Shown here: piece by piece, positions 19,808-29,843 of the stretch
How positions within the stretch are numbered: the stretch's first letter is position 1
Layout of the letters: every line of letters begins with the position of its first letter
Source: Mariniblastus sp.
GTDB taxonomy: Bacteria; Planctomycetota; Planctomycetia; Pirellulales; Pirellulaceae
Assembly: GCA_029251085.1 (NCBI GenBank)
Contig: JAQXDZ010000081.1
Span: 62,001 to 126,000, forward strand
Length of the DNA: 64,000 bases
Direction: 5' to 3'
Translations under genes and position numbers: made by a program
The notes under the pieces: generated by a model
What the model saw: the letters and a program-made list of their open reading frames with translations, nothing else
Databases searched by the model: none
What the model was told of the DNA's origin: nothing

Positions 19808-20506
19808 ATGCGAAACTTACTTTTAATCAGCAGCTCTCGTGTGCACGGCACCGAATTCCTCGAGCACTGCCGAGAAGCCATCGCGGAACATCTGCAAGGT
19901 TGCCAATCGCTTCTATTTGTTCCTTACGCTCTCAAAGATCATCAGCAATACGCCGATCTCGTTGCATCGGCCCTGGCGCCGATCGGCATAGCGGTCAATT
20001 CAATACACAACGCGGCCAACGTCTCAGCCAGCGTGCAACAAGCGGAAGCCATCTTTATTGGTGGAGGCAACACCTTCCGGCTTCTGAAGACAATCTACGA
20101 TCTTCAACTAAGAGAACCGCTTCGCGAGGCAGTGCAGGGGAGGGGAACACCCTATTTGGGGAGTTCCGCGGGGACCAACATGGCTTGCCCAACGATCCGA
20201 ACCTCCAATGACATGCCGATCGTGGAGCCTCCCTCGTTCGAGGCATTGGACTTTATCCCGTTCCAAATCAACCCGCACTTCATTGATGCAGACCCAAATT
20301 CAACCCACAAAGGAGAAACTCGCGAGCAACGCATTGCAGAATTTCACGAAGAGAATAGCACTCCGGTCCTCGGATTGCGCGAAGGAAGCTGGCTCAAAGT
20401 TCAAAACGAGCAATGCACGCTCCACGGCAAAACTGGCGCTAAACTGTTTCTCCCCAATGCCAATCCAGCAGAGCTTAACCCTGGCGATCACAGCAATCTA
20501 GTTTGA
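19808..20506 (+). CDS. pepE: Dipeptidase E (aspartyl dipeptidase, family S51)
   Basis: A 232-residue cytoplasmic serine peptidase that hydrolyses Asp-X dipeptides. The start at 19808 (MRNLLLISSS) matches the E. coli PepE N-terminus; the frame is open further upstream without homology. Nucleophile Ser120 lies in GSSAGTN, at the same number as in E. coli. The nearby CPTIRTSNDMPIV, QINPHF and HKGETREQRI segments are nearly identical to the enterobacterial enzyme. It is convergent with gltX, with 52 bases between the stops. Confidence 0.93.
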   Translation: MRNLLLISSSRVHGTEFLEHCREAIAEHLQGCQSLLFVPYALKDHQQYADLVASALAPIGIAVNSIHNAANVSASVQQAEAIFIGGGNTFRLLKTIYDLQLREPLREAVQGRGTPYLGSSAGTNMACPTIRTSNDMPIVEPPSFEALDFIPFQINPHFIDADPNSTHKGETREQRIAEFHEENSTPVLGLREGSWLKVQNEQCTLHGKTGAKLFLPNANPAELNPGDHSNLV

Positions 20507-20558
20507 CATCCCGGGAAATGATATCTGAATACTTAGTCTCCAGAATCCTTATTCAACT

Positions 20559-22145
20559 CTATTGGTTCGCTTCCACACGTTTTGCCAGTTCATCCAAGGC
20601 GATTTGAATTCGATTGCAAGTGCGCTCGCGACCAAGGATTGCCATGGTGTCAAACATTCCAAAGCCTGCTGCCTTTCCCGTGACGGCAACACGAAGTGCG
20701 TGAATAACATCGCCGACGACAATCCCCTGAGTTTCACAGAAACCATGAAGTGCGGTCTCTAACGAGGCAGCATCAAAATCATCAGTGGCATTCAAAATCT
20801 TATTGAATTCAGCAAGTAAAAAACCAGCGTTGGCCGGTTTAACCATTCGTTTTTGAAAAGGTTTCTCTTCGAATTCCATGTTTTGGTCAGCAATAAAGAA
20901 CGTATCAAACTTCAAAATATCGCCAGCCATGCAAATTCGGTCACCCGCTGATTCAACGATTCGAGAAATCAAATTTCCCTGCTCGCACTCAACCGGATCG
21001 CTAACGAGATTCGCTTTTTGCAAAAATCCAAGACACATTTTAGTCTTTTGCTTTAAAGGTAATGCGTTCATGTAAGACGCCTGGAACGACAACAGCTTTT
21101 GACAATCAAAACTGGCTTCACTCCGCACGATCCGATCAGCTGAAAAATGCTCCAACATTTCTTCGCGTGAGAAATCCTCTGTTTTATCGTCGAGCGACCA
21201 ACCAAGGAGGACGAGATAATTCAGAACCGCATCCGGGAGAAATCCAATGTCGCGGTAAAAATCAACCAGCACAGGATTAAAAGAATAGGGATCTGCCTCG
21301 ACGCCGATTCTTTTGGCAATTTCAGCACCGGCCTGATAAAGACGTTTGAAATCTTTATTATTGAGATATTGGTCGATCTTCCTTTTGCTTAGTTTATTCT
21401 TGCTTCCCGGCTCCGCGACAAATGGGATATGTGCGTACTGAGGCATTTCATAACCAAGAGACTGAAGAATAAAAATTTGCCTTGGCGTGTTCGATAAGTG
21501 CTCAACGGCGCGTACGACATGAGTCACGTCAAAGTCGTGGTCATCAACGACATTGGCGAGATGATAAAGACACGTCCCATCGCCTCTTTGAATGACATGG
21601 TCCGCCTCTCGCCCCCAGTCAAAAGAAACATCGCCGCGAACAAGATCGTGGAACTCGCACTTTCCGTCACGCGGCATTTTCAGACGCACGACAAATGAAC
21701 GCCCTTGCGACTCAAATTCTGCTGCCTGTTCATCTGACTCAGCCATCCAGGTCCGGCTGTAAACAAAATCTCGCTTTTCCTTTTCTGCCGCTTCGCGTTC
21801 GGTCGCCATTTCTGCCGGACTAGAATAATCCCGATACGCATGCCCCGATGCCAACAACTTTTTAGCCGCAGCCTGATAGTGCGCTAACCGTTGAGATTGA
21901 AAATATGGCGTGTGAGGGCCACCGACCTCCGGCCCTTCGTCCCAATCCAAGCCTAACCAATTAAAACCGTCCAGAATCGGCTGCAACGTTTCGTCCAAAT
22001 TTCGGCGACTATCGGTATCGTCAATGCGAAGGATAAACTGCCCCCCCGCCTGTTTTGCCAATAACCAATTAAAAAGTGCCGTTCGGACGCCTCCAATATG
22101 GAGGTAACCGGTTGGACTTGGAGCAAAGCGTGTGCGAATCGTCAT
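20559..22145 (-). CDS. gltX: Glutamyl-tRNA synthetase
   Basis: A class I synthetase that charges tRNA(Glu). The N-terminus TRFAPSPTGYLHIGG contains the HIGH-type motif (HIGG), and the second signature is KLSKRK. The C-terminal helical anticodon domain is present. The ATG at 22145 is chosen because MTIRTRFAPSP is the family's normal start; an upstream in-frame ATG at 22214 would add 23 unconserved residues. Length is 528 residues. Whether it also charges tRNA(Gln) cannot be judged by eye, but a dedicated GlnRS is encoded nearby. Confidence 0.95.
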   Translation of the reverse strand: MTIRTRFAPSPTGYLHIGGVRTALFNWLLAKQAGGQFILRIDDTDSRRNLDETLQPILDGFNWLGLDWDEGPEVGGPHTPYFQSQRLAHYQAAAKKLLASGHAYRDYSSPAEMATEREAAEKEKRDFVYSRTWMAESDEQAAEFESQGRSFVVRLKMPRDGKCEFHDLVRGDVSFDWGREADHVIQRGDGTCLYHLANVVDDHDFDVTHVVRAVEHLSNTPRQIFILQSLGYEMPQYAHIPFVAEPGSKNKLSKRKIDQYLNNKDFKRLYQAGAEIAKRIGVEADPYSFNPVLVDFYRDIGFLPDAVLNYLVLLGWSLDDKTEDFSREEMLEHFSADRIVRSEASFDCQKLLSFQASYMNALPLKQKTKMCLGFLQKANLVSDPVECEQGNLISRIVESAGDRICMAGDILKFDTFFIADQNMEFEEKPFQKRMVKPANAGFLLAEFNKILNATDDFDAASLETALHGFCETQGIVVGDVIHALRVAVTGKAAGFGMFDTMAILGRERTCNRIQIALDELAKRVEANQ

Positions 22146-22317
22146 GAAATCGTCGTCTATCGATAGCGGATTTTGAAATAGTAATGAGCCACTGGTCTCG
22201 TTAGAGGAATGCACGGCTCAAGAACGCAAGCCTCTACACAGACTTTCTAATCACGGGTAGAACCCGATATCTTAGGCGAACAACGTGCTCAGGTGAAGGA
22301 GAAGCGACAGCCCAGAA

Positions 22318-23643
22318 TCAAGCAGCTCGGCGCTGTTGCTTTTTAAGCTTTCGCTGCTTTCGACGCTGCGACTTCGACATCTTCACTGATTCGAACATTT
22401 CAGGAACCTCAATCGATTGGCTTGCTTCGGACGTTTCGAGATCCTCAAGCCGACGTTTTTCTTTGGCGCGAGACGCCTCCGCCATCTGTTTTAAAATTTC
22501 CGAAGGAGACGGGTCTCGCTCCGAAACAGCCTTTGCCTTCTTTGGAGATTCCGAAACCGCCGCAACCTGCTGGTTGTTGCGATTTTTCTTAACTTTGGGC
22601 TGCTTAACTTTGGGCTGCTTCACCAAGGGTTGCTTGCCCAAGGGCGACTGGCTCGCTACGGAAACAACTTCCTGCACCTCTTCTTTTCTTTTCTTTTCAG
22701 ACGGCACCACTGGCGCAACGAAAGGCTGGGATTTCGTTTCGGCAGAATCGACCGGCTTGGCCTTTTCTGCTGTCGAAACCTTTTTCACCTTCACCCGCAA
22801 TTTAATTAACCCATGGGCGTCAAGAAAAACATATCTCGCATACGTCAGGTGCGATAAAAACAGACCAGTTGTCCCAAACAACAGGCAATTTCCCAACATG
22901 GTGTTAGGCCCCAAATCAGCAAGGGCTTCCTTGGTCGCTGGATACTGCAGAACAATCGCTGCTACATAAGCTGACCAAACAAAAATCACCAACACCAAAG
23001 AGCCGAGCGAAGCACGAACTTCGTAAATCCCACGCACCGTGAGCACGGTCAAGGCGACTAGTTTTAAGGCGAGTGGAATCCAGGCTCGATTCGCATACTC
23101 GCTGGCAAACATCCGGCTAGTCAAATTCCCGAGAACTCCGGTCAAATCCGAAACACAATTGATACTGGCGAGGATTAAAATCACCGCCATCCACCCCCAA
23201 AGCCGATAGGCTCCGCGGTAGTCATCGCAACGGTGCTTGCGCAGCGCGTAAATCTGGAGACTCGCCATTCCGGTAATGATTAACAAGAAGGAAGAGAACC
23301 AGCTTGCCAGGCTACCCTGCCCACGAATCGAAAGTAATCGCGTCCCTGAATCGCCAAGATAGGCTGACCACTGACGACTCTGCCCTGCCAAAAATGTTAT
23401 CAGCCAAAGGGCCGCCAACAAACCAAGAACGACTAGTAAGTAAGCACAAATTCGTTTCGGTATTAAATCTGTAGTTTTTGCCTGACATCGCCGGTTAGCG
23501 CCGAACGCGTAGTGACGCGACGGACTCTTCGATGGTTGATCACCTTCTGCCGATTCAGGGTCGACGCAATGATCAACGCCGACCGGTACAACCGGATCGA
23601 TCGCCAACCTGCGTCGTCGCGCATCATTTCGTCTGAATGACAT
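22318..23643 (-). CDS. Polytopic membrane protein with Lys-rich C-terminal tail
   Basis: A 441-residue protein. About 65 polar residues come first, then six predicted membrane helices (about 67-265). A highly charged cytoplasmic tail of roughly 170 residues follows, rich in Lys, Glu and Ser, with a short QPKVK repeat and ending in an Arg/Lys-rich cluster. No known domain was recognised. The basic tail could bind nucleic acid or acidic surfaces, but that is inference. It lies downstream of an FAH-family gene on the same strand. Confidence 0.65.
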   Translation of the reverse strand: MSFRRNDARRRRLAIDPVVPVGVDHCVDPESAEGDQPSKSPSRHYAFGANRRCQAKTTDLIPKRICAYLLVVLGLLAALWLITFLAGQSRQWSAYLGDSGTRLLSIRGQGSLASWFSSFLLIITGMASLQIYALRKHRCDDYRGAYRLWGWMAVILILASINCVSDLTGVLGNLTSRMFASEYANRAWIPLALKLVALTVLTVRGIYEVRASLGSLVLVIFVWSAYVAAIVLQYPATKEALADLGPNTMLGNCLLFGTTGLFLSHLTYARYVFLDAHGLIKLRVKVKKVSTAEKAKPVDSAETKSQPFVAPVVPSEKKRKEEVQEVVSVASQSPLGKQPLVKQPKVKQPKVKKNRNNQQVAAVSESPKKAKAVSERDPSPSEILKQMAEASRAKEKRRLEDLETSEASQSIEVPEMFESVKMSKSQRRKQRKLKKQQRRAA

Positions 23644-23745
23644 AGAAAAGTACCCTCAAAACAGCGTGCCCTCTAATGCTTTTCGGCAACTATCGATCTC
23701 TAGGGTTAACAAAGGCGACACAAGCAGGCTGAATCCGCAAAATAC

Positions 23746-24618
23746 TCAAACCTCTGCAACGATGGGGTTAGTAAGGACGCCGACGCTTTCAATTTCGACC
23801 TCAACCGTATCACCCGGGCTTAGAAAAAGCGGCGGCTTCCTACCTGCCCCCACTCCTGGAGGCGTTCCGGTGAAAATCAAATCCCCAGGTGCTAGCGTCA
23901 TGAACTGTGAGAGATGACTGATCAGAAAGTCAATCTGAAAGATGAACGAAGAAGTACTTGACGACTGCATGACCTCCCCATTCAAACGGCAACAAATCTT
24001 CAGCTGATGAGGATCATCGACTTCATTTTTCGTTACCAAAAAAGGCCCCAGTGGGGCAAAAGTATCAAATGTTTTACCGAGTAACCACTGTCCCCCGGGC
24101 TTTCCCTTTTGCCAATCACGGGCAGAGATATCGTTGCCGCAACAATACCCAAAAACGTGATCCATTGCCTGGTCTCGTGGAATATGTCGCCCCGATTTCC
24201 CAATCACAACTACCAACTCTGCCTCATAATCAACCTGACGACTAATGGCTGGCAATACGACGCTGTCTCCGGGGCCAATAATCGCCGAAGGAAACATGCT
24301 GAAAACGACAGGAATCTCAGGTGGTTCGCCCCCCATCTCGCGAGCGTGGTCAGCGTAATTTTTACCAATACAAATTACTTTATTTACGTTTTTCAGGGGT
24401 GGATTGAGATGAACATCGGATAACGCTACTTCGTCCACCCCTTTAAAACCATTTGACTCAAGTTCTGCAAGCGCTTCCTGAGATTGCTCGGAAGCCAAGT
24501 ACGCTTCGATTGTGTCGGGAATGCCATTGAATCCCGGATCTAGCACGAAGCAGCGTTCGTTCTTCTGGACAACCCCAATTCGTCGCTGTCGCTGATAGGT
24601 AACCGATACTAGTTTCAT
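23746..24618 (-). CDS. Fumarylacetoacetate hydrolase-family protein
   Basis: A 290-residue FAH-fold enzyme that hydrolyses or decarboxylates beta-diketo acids with a divalent metal. Typical segments are CIGKNYADHA, the metal-binding DYEAELVVVIG, GYCCGNDISARDWQ and the C-terminal PGDLIFTGTPPGVG. The N-terminal cap of about 70 residues is the short form seen in acylpyruvase, 5-oxopent-3-ene-tricarboxylate and ureidoglycolate-lyase-like members, so the exact substrate is undecided. No catabolic neighbours are present to narrow it. Confidence 0.88.
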   Translation of the reverse strand: MKLVSVTYQRQRRIGVVQKNERCFVLDPGFNGIPDTIEAYLASEQSQEALAELESNGFKGVDEVALSDVHLNPPLKNVNKVICIGKNYADHAREMGGEPPEIPVVFSMFPSAIIGPGDSVVLPAISRQVDYEAELVVVIGKSGRHIPRDQAMDHVFGYCCGNDISARDWQKGKPGGQWLLGKTFDTFAPLGPFLVTKNEVDDPHQLKICCRLNGEVMQSSSTSSFIFQIDFLISHLSQFMTLAPGDLIFTGTPPGVGAGRKPPLFLSPGDTVEVEIESVGVLTNPIVAEV

Positions 24619-24847
24619 TTTTTTGAACCTTCAAGTTCCAATGCCAAGACAAACCCTAATCCTCAATATACTTATAACCGACAGAATTAGGATTGCATTT
24701 TACTTAATGAAAAGTTGAATCGAATTCTAATAGCTGAATCGGCATTCATTACCTCCGGCAACCTACAATTGACAACCGGTTCTCCCTTCACCGGATCACT
24801 CGGATATTCTATCGCTAAAACTACTATCCAACGACCTCGCTTAACCC

Positions 24848-26314
24848 ATGCCCACCTCACCATCCACGGATAACACCTCGCTTGAGCAACCGCTTGCGGT
24901 GAACGCCCCCCCCGCGCACGGGGAAACTATCGTAAAATTATTTCAACAGTCTTTGCTCGACAATCTTGATGACGGCGTCATTTTTGTGGACAGGCGGCTG
25001 AATATAATTAGCTGGAACAAAAAACTCGAATCAATGACTGGAATTAGTTGGGGCAAGGTAGAGGGGCTGAAAATGACCCCACAACTAGTCGGATTTTCAG
25101 CCTCCGATGGTACGACAATCCTCGACTCCAACAATCCGTTACTAAAAGCGATTAAAACTGGCACCTCCATTCAAGGTGAGTATCGACTCGTCGGCCGCAG
25201 TGGTCGACAACACAAAGTTGAAATGTCATTCAACCCCGTCATCGATGCCCGCGGACAAATTCACGGTGGCGTTGTCTTGATCCACGATGCCTCGATCCAG
25301 CTGGACCTCCAGCGACAACTAAAAGATTTATATCGATTTTCGATGCTAGATCCGTTGACTCAAGTTTCGAACCGTCTCGAATTTGAAAAAGCGATGGAAG
25401 AATTCGTGAGGTCGCGACATGCGTCGGGACTGAAATGCAGCTTGATCGTAACCGACATCGATTTTTTCAAAAAAATCAACGACAATTTCAACCACCATAT
25501 CGGTGACCTCGCTCTCGTTGCATTTGCCGACTTATTACGAAAATTTGTCCGTACAGAAGACGTAGTAGCTCGGTACGGAGGCGAAGAGTTTGTAATTATT
25601 TGTGCGGATTGTGATCTGGAAGCAGCATCTCAACGAGCCGAAGAAATTCGCATCGAGTTGACCGAAAGCCCGCAACCCATGCTCGGTGGCAAGTGCATCA
25701 CCGCCAGTTTCGGCGTCGCAGAGGTTGAAGACAACGACACTGCGACTGACCTGTTTGTGCGAGCCGACAGCGCCCTCCTCGAAGCAAAAGAAATGGGACG
25801 CAACCGAGTCGTCGCTGCTCAGGTGTCCATCATCCCTGGCAGGCCAGACATGAAAAAAGTGGACAGCGGAACTGGAGGCATGTCTTGGCGGAAAATCACA
25901 AACGGCACACTCATTTGTGAAGAATACACGACCTCGACGCCTCTTTCGCTTATTATCGAAAAACTCCGCGGTTACATTATTGAAACAGAAGCTGAAATCC
26001 GCTCGGTTGAATCAGATTTCGCCTCGCTGAACATCGAACGCTTTCAACCTCAAAAACGGGGAAGAAAGGGACGCTTCGTCCTCGAAATCGAATTTAATGA
26101 AAAAATCATCCACCTCGACAAAGAAACAAAACGCCGCGAAACACAAACATTGATCCGAGTCAACATTCGCGAACAAAAGAAAGGTTGGTTCTCAGCAAAC
26201 GCAAACGAACTAGCCCCCAGTGTCATCGCAGAACTTCGCCGGCATTTAATGATCACCGAAGTCGACCTGACCCTAAAACCAAAACCCGTTGGAATCTCCG
26301 GAGAACGACGCTGA
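24848..26314 (+). CDS. PAS-GGDEF diguanylate cyclase with extra C-terminal domain
   Basis: A 488-residue soluble protein that should make cyclic di-GMP. A PAS domain covers about residues 30-150 (LLDNLDDGVIFVDRRLNIISWN). A GGDEF domain covers about 165-325, with an active GGEEF at 244-248 and the RxxD product-inhibition site (RTED, 235-238) five residues before it. A C-terminal part of about 140 residues (345-488), basic and mixed alpha/beta, was not recognised. The PAS domain probably senses a small ligand or redox state. The gene is monocistronic. Confidence 0.9.
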   Translation: MPTSPSTDNTSLEQPLAVNAPPAHGETIVKLFQQSLLDNLDDGVIFVDRRLNIISWNKKLESMTGISWGKVEGLKMTPQLVGFSASDGTTILDSNNPLLKAIKTGTSIQGEYRLVGRSGRQHKVEMSFNPVIDARGQIHGGVVLIHDASIQLDLQRQLKDLYRFSMLDPLTQVSNRLEFEKAMEEFVRSRHASGLKCSLIVTDIDFFKKINDNFNHHIGDLALVAFADLLRKFVRTEDVVARYGGEEFVIICADCDLEAASQRAEEIRIELTESPQPMLGGKCITASFGVAEVEDNDTATDLFVRADSALLEAKEMGRNRVVAAQVSIIPGRPDMKKVDSGTGGMSWRKITNGTLICEEYTTSTPLSLIIEKLRGYIIETEAEIRSVESDFASLNIERFQPQKRGRKGRFVLEIEFNEKIIHLDKETKRRETQTLIRVNIREQKKGWFSANANELAPSVIAELRRHLMITEVDLTLKPKPVGISGERR

Positions 26315-26702
26315 TCCCGGAGCGTTCCCATGCGTTCGGCGACTCTTCTCTCATAAACCTTGCAAATGAATCCGCGAGCCTTTCTAGTCCATCTCAGTTA
26401 AATTTTCGGGCCGTTAGTCGCCAGTGTGCCGGCGTTCACCAGACCTCGGCTCGAACATCAAAACTCTTTCTCACCCGCTCGTTATCCGTCAAAATCCAGT
26501 GCGGTTACTGCCCCGCCGGGATAAGTCTGGTTTTTCACAAACAGCCGTTCCGGCAAACCCAGAATCCAGTGTATTTTGAATGAACCTTCACTGAGCTACA
26601 CCGGCGGCCAGTGTATTGTCAAGCCAGAGCGCATTGGCTATTCTGTCCAAGCATAAGACTAACAAGAACATTTGACGTACAAATATTTGCACAGAGGAAA
26701 AC
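26315..26702. other. Intergenic region upstream of sod
   Basis: No gene is seen. The region must hold the sod promoter; a ttgacg hexamer occurs near 26672 but no good -10 partner was found. A strong ribosome-binding site (agagg) lies just before the ATG. A 10-base direct repeat (ccagtgtatt) occurs twice about 40 bases apart. Confidence 0.45.
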
Positions 26703-27308
26703 ATGGCTTACTCACTCCCAGAATTACCATTTGCATACGACGCTTTGGAACCACACATTGACGCGAGAACAATGGAGATTCATCACGGCAAGCATCACAA
26801 CGGTTACGTCACTAAGGTGAACGCAGCTCTTGAGGGTTCTGATTTGGGCGAAAAATCTATCGAAGATTTGATCGCTGATCTCAGCAGTGTTCCCGAAGCG
26901 GCACGCGGCGCCGTTCGAAACAACGGCGGCGGCCACGCTAATCACTCCCTTTTTTGGTCAGTCATGAGCGCTGATGGCGGTGGGGAGCCGACTGGCGAAC
27001 TAGCAGACGCAATTAACGCTGAATTTGGAAGCTTTGATGGCTTCAAAGAAAAGTTCGCTGCCGCAGCAGGAACTCGGTTTGGAAGCGGTTGGGCCTGGCT
27101 TAGCGTGGACAACGGAAAGCTTGTTGTTGAGAGTACGCCAAATCAAGACAATCCACTCATGGAAGGACGAACACCTATTCTCGGCCTCGACGTTTGGGAG
27201 CACGCGTATTATCTCAACTATCAAAATCGACGGCCCGACTACGTTGGTGCGTTTTTTAACGTCATCGATTGGAACGCTGTCGCAGCAAGATACGCTGCTG
27301 CTAAATAA
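26703..27308 (+). CDS. sodA: Superoxide dismutase, Mn-type by motif
   Basis: A 201-residue enzyme that dismutates superoxide in the cytoplasm; there is no signal peptide. The metal ligands are visible in [17 protein letters not shown] and DVWEHAYY. The NQDNPLM segment carries the Gln that in Mn enzymes contacts the active site from the C-terminal domain; Fe enzymes usually have Ala there and the Gln elsewhere. Mn is therefore predicted, though cambialistic use is possible. A clear ribosome-binding site (agagg) and a strong downstream terminator frame it as a single-gene unit. Confidence 0.93.
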   Translation: MAYSLPELPFAYDALEPHIDARTMEIHHGKHHNGYVTKVNAALEGSDLGEKSIEDLIADLSSVPEAARGAVRNNGGGHANHSLFWSVMSADGGGEPTGELADAINAEFGSFDGFKEKFAAAAGTRFGSGWAWLSVDNGKLVVESTPNQDNPLMEGRTPILGLDVWEHAYYLNYQNRRPDYVGAFFNVIDWNAVAARYAAAK

Positions 27309-27350
27309 CCTCACGGTTCAGCGAGGCATGTAAGTGCCAACGACTAAGTG

Positions 27351-27382
27351 AAAAGGGCCTGCAATTGCACGGCCCTTTTTTT
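27351..27382 (+). terminator. Intrinsic terminator of sod
   Basis: A perfect 9-bp stem (aaaagggcc 27351-27359 with ggccctttt 27371-27379) carries a self-complementary gcaattgc in its loop and is followed by more T. Confidence 0.88.
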
Positions 27383-27558
27383 CATGCTAGCAACCATCAG
27401 CCGTCACTCATGCTTAATTTTCCTACCTTAAATCGCCTGCGACGCTTCCCGCCAATCCAAACGCGTCGACATTGACGGAAATTGCCACCCTCTCTAATAT
27501 TCGCCACGCAAAAACCCATTTTGCAAGTTTCTGAACGAGTAATTTTGAGTTGAGTGAT

Positions 27559-28725
27559 ATGAATCCCTTTCAAACTACAAAATCTAATTGGCTGATGTGC
27601 TGCATCATCGCTGGCACGTTGTCAATTTCAACAGGCTGCAAACTTGGATTCCCTTCCAACAAGACGTCTTTGACCAAACCTCAGTCAAGAAACTTCAAGT
27701 TCTGGGAAACTGAAGATAAACTTAGCGCTAATGAAGACACGAAAACACCACCGCCACCAGCCCGCCATTTTTCCCCCAGTCCTCTCGACTCAGCACAAGA
27801 GGACATTGTGATGGACTTGAAATCGCCACCCGCGGGATTGGGACAACCGATAGGTAGCATCAATGATTTGCGCCGAGAAGTCACTGAGGTCTCAGAAAAT
27901 ACCGCCAACCCAATCCGCAAGCCCTACCAACTGAACGGGTTATCAAGCACCAAACCATCCAGTCAGAACGATTCAGTGGACAGATTTGCTGGCCGAGATT
28001 TGCCCAAAGTTAAGACCGAGGGATTCAATGGGCAATTTAAAACCAATAACGACTTTGTTTCGAGTCAAAACTCACTCAAAAACAGAGTCCAGCCGAACTC
28101 TGGATTCAAGGCTCCCAACCTTGCAGCATCAAAAACAAATCAGAATATGCTTCCCTTTGGAGGCTCACTCAACAAGAACCCTGCCTTTCAATTTGACGGC
28201 GGCAAAAGCAAAAACATGCAACCCGCGGCAGAATCAAGTTCCCCCCCGGCAACCCAAACAAAATCTGAGTTAAGACTTGCTCAGGAACAATTGAGAGCCC
28301 TCCAAAACAAAAACCTCATTCGCAATCCAAATCAACAAAAACTATCTCAAGACTCGTCCACGAATCCAGGAACTAAAAACCCGAGCCAATCGTTTGTGAA
28401 GCCGGACAGTCCAAAATTGACGCCCAAGTTAAACTATCCTTCCACTGACTTTGATTCATTTGCCCAAAAACCACTTCAGCAGAAATCGCAGGGTTTAACA
28501 CTTCCCCCGAACACCCTCGACAAATCACTGGGATCCAATAGTAAATCGTCTCCGCCTCAAGCATTTAAACTTCCTAAAGCACAGCAAATCCCACCATCCA
28601 TCGACAGCTTCGGAAGTCAATCAGCGGTTCAAAACGCGAGTAACGAAGTCGACCTTCCGCCCTCGATTCTATCTGGTAACAGCTCTTATGCTCCGGGGAG
28701 CACAAAAAAGCTACTACCAAAGTAA
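27559..28725 (+). CDS. Low-complexity lipoprotein of unknown function
   Basis: A 388-residue protein with a type II signal peptide and a lipobox ending STGC at about residue 27. The rest is dominated by Ser, Pro, Asn, Gln and Lys and is predicted to be disordered; no domain was recognised. The ATG at 27559 is preferred over an in-frame TTG nine bases earlier. It is probably an envelope-anchored, flexible protein. birA begins 62 bases downstream, so the two may share a transcript. Confidence 0.65.
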   Translation: MNPFQTTKSNWLMCCIIAGTLSISTGCKLGFPSNKTSLTKPQSRNFKFWETEDKLSANEDTKTPPPPARHFSPSPLDSAQEDIVMDLKSPPAGLGQPIGSINDLRREVTEVSENTANPIRKPYQLNGLSSTKPSSQNDSVDRFAGRDLPKVKTEGFNGQFKTNNDFVSSQNSLKNRVQPNSGFKAPNLAASKTNQNMLPFGGSLNKNPAFQFDGGKSKNMQPAAESSSPPATQTKSELRLAQEQLRALQNKNLIRNPNQQKLSQDSSTNPGTKNPSQSFVKPDSPKLTPKLNYPSTDFDSFAQKPLQQKSQGLTLPPNTLDKSLGSNSKSSPPQAFKLPKAQQIPPSIDSFGSQSAVQNASNEVDLPPSILSGNSSYAPGSTKKLLPK

Positions 28726-28787
28726 GATTAGGTATCCTATCGGAAACCGCAGATTGTCAAACTCATTTGATTTCGCCCTTGGGTAGC

Positions 28788-29615
28788 ATGACCACCTTCG
28801 ATGAAGAAAAAATTTGCAACGGGGTTCCTGGCGCACACATCGAAGTTCATTCTCAAATCGACTCTACCAACGACAGAGCAATTGAGCTGATACGTCAGTC
28901 GAATCTCAATTCACCAGCGGTAATTATTGCAGAGTCCCAAACGAGCGGACGTGGCCAGCGCAGCCGAAAATGGTGGTCTGGCACTGGAAGTTTAACGTTC
29001 TCGTATGTTACTTCCCTTGAAAAAAATGAAACAGAAAACCGCTCCTCGCCCCCGTCGGGACTGATCTCACTGGCCTCCGCGCTGGCGGTCTCTGACGCTT
29101 TGAAGTCGATCAATCCGACCTTAAACTTTGAGATCAAATGGCCCAATGACGTGATGTTAAACCAAAGCAAAATAGCGGGCATTCTGGTCGAATCAGTTTC
29201 CACTGACAGGAACCAATTTTCAGTTATTGGGATCGGTGCAAATATCAACAATGCTAACATGCCAACATTGCACGACATGGACGACCAACGGGAATCCTCG
29301 GAAACAACGACAGCCACCAGTCTTGCTCAAGTATCTGGACGCTCTAACTCTCTCTCAGATACGCTCATTGCAATCCTCATCGAACTAGAAAAACAAATCT
29401 CAATCGTCAATGAAGCTCCACTTGAAATAGTCGATCGATTCAACCAAGTCCTATTGTGGCGGGAACAAGCGGTTTTCGTTACCTCTCCATCAGGGGCAAC
29501 ACTGGCAGGAATCTGCCAGGGAATCACTCCGGATGGAGGATTGAAAATTAAAACAAAAAATCAAATTGAGATCATCCACAGTGGATCCCTCCAAAAAACA
29601 GATTCCATGGCTTAA
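28788..29615 (+). CDS. birA: Biotin--[acetyl-CoA-carboxylase] ligase
   Basis: A 275-residue ligase that activates biotin to biotinyl-AMP and attaches it to carboxylase lysine. The BPL/LplA fold is marked by IDSTNDRA, the biotin-binding loop SGRGQRSRKWWS and the catalytic-lysine segment KWPNDVMLNQSKIAGILVE; a small SH3-like C-terminal domain follows. No N-terminal winged helix is present, so unlike E. coli BirA it should not act as a repressor. The start is the ATG at 28788; TTG codons upstream extend the frame by seven residues without support. Confidence 0.9.
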   Translation: MTTFDEEKICNGVPGAHIEVHSQIDSTNDRAIELIRQSNLNSPAVIIAESQTSGRGQRSRKWWSGTGSLTFSYVTSLEKNETENRSSPPSGLISLASALAVSDALKSINPTLNFEIKWPNDVMLNQSKIAGILVESVSTDRNQFSVIGIGANINNANMPTLHDMDDQRESSETTTATSLAQVSGRSNSLSDTLIAILIELEKQISIVNEAPLEIVDRFNQVLLWREQAVFVTSPSGATLAGICQGITPDGGLKIKTKNQIEIIHSGSLQKTDSMA

Positions 29616-29626
29616 AAACACCTCTC

Positions 29627-29652
29627 TGGGAATGCGATTGCGTTTATTCCCA
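29627..29652 (+). terminator. Possible terminator after birA
   Basis: A 7-bp stem (tgggaat 29627-29633 with attccca 29646-29652) is followed after about 12 bases by a T-run. The spacing is imperfect. Confidence 0.35.
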
Positions 29653-29843
29653 CATTCAACAATTTTTATTTAGTTGCCGATACTGGAATATTTTTCAGTC
29701 CGGTGTCAAAATGACTTTCCGACCCCGAAGCTAAATCGAGAAACGTGCTTGAGGTCTTACTAAATCACATCAGTCGACGAACTGACATGGTTGCCATTGA
29801 TCCATTCATTGAACACTGACATTACATCGCAGGAATAACAACC

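Noticed and set aside
22560..22640. Direct DNA repeats around 22600
   Set aside because: They encode a repeated QPKVK segment inside a coding tail, so they are explained by the protein's low complexity.
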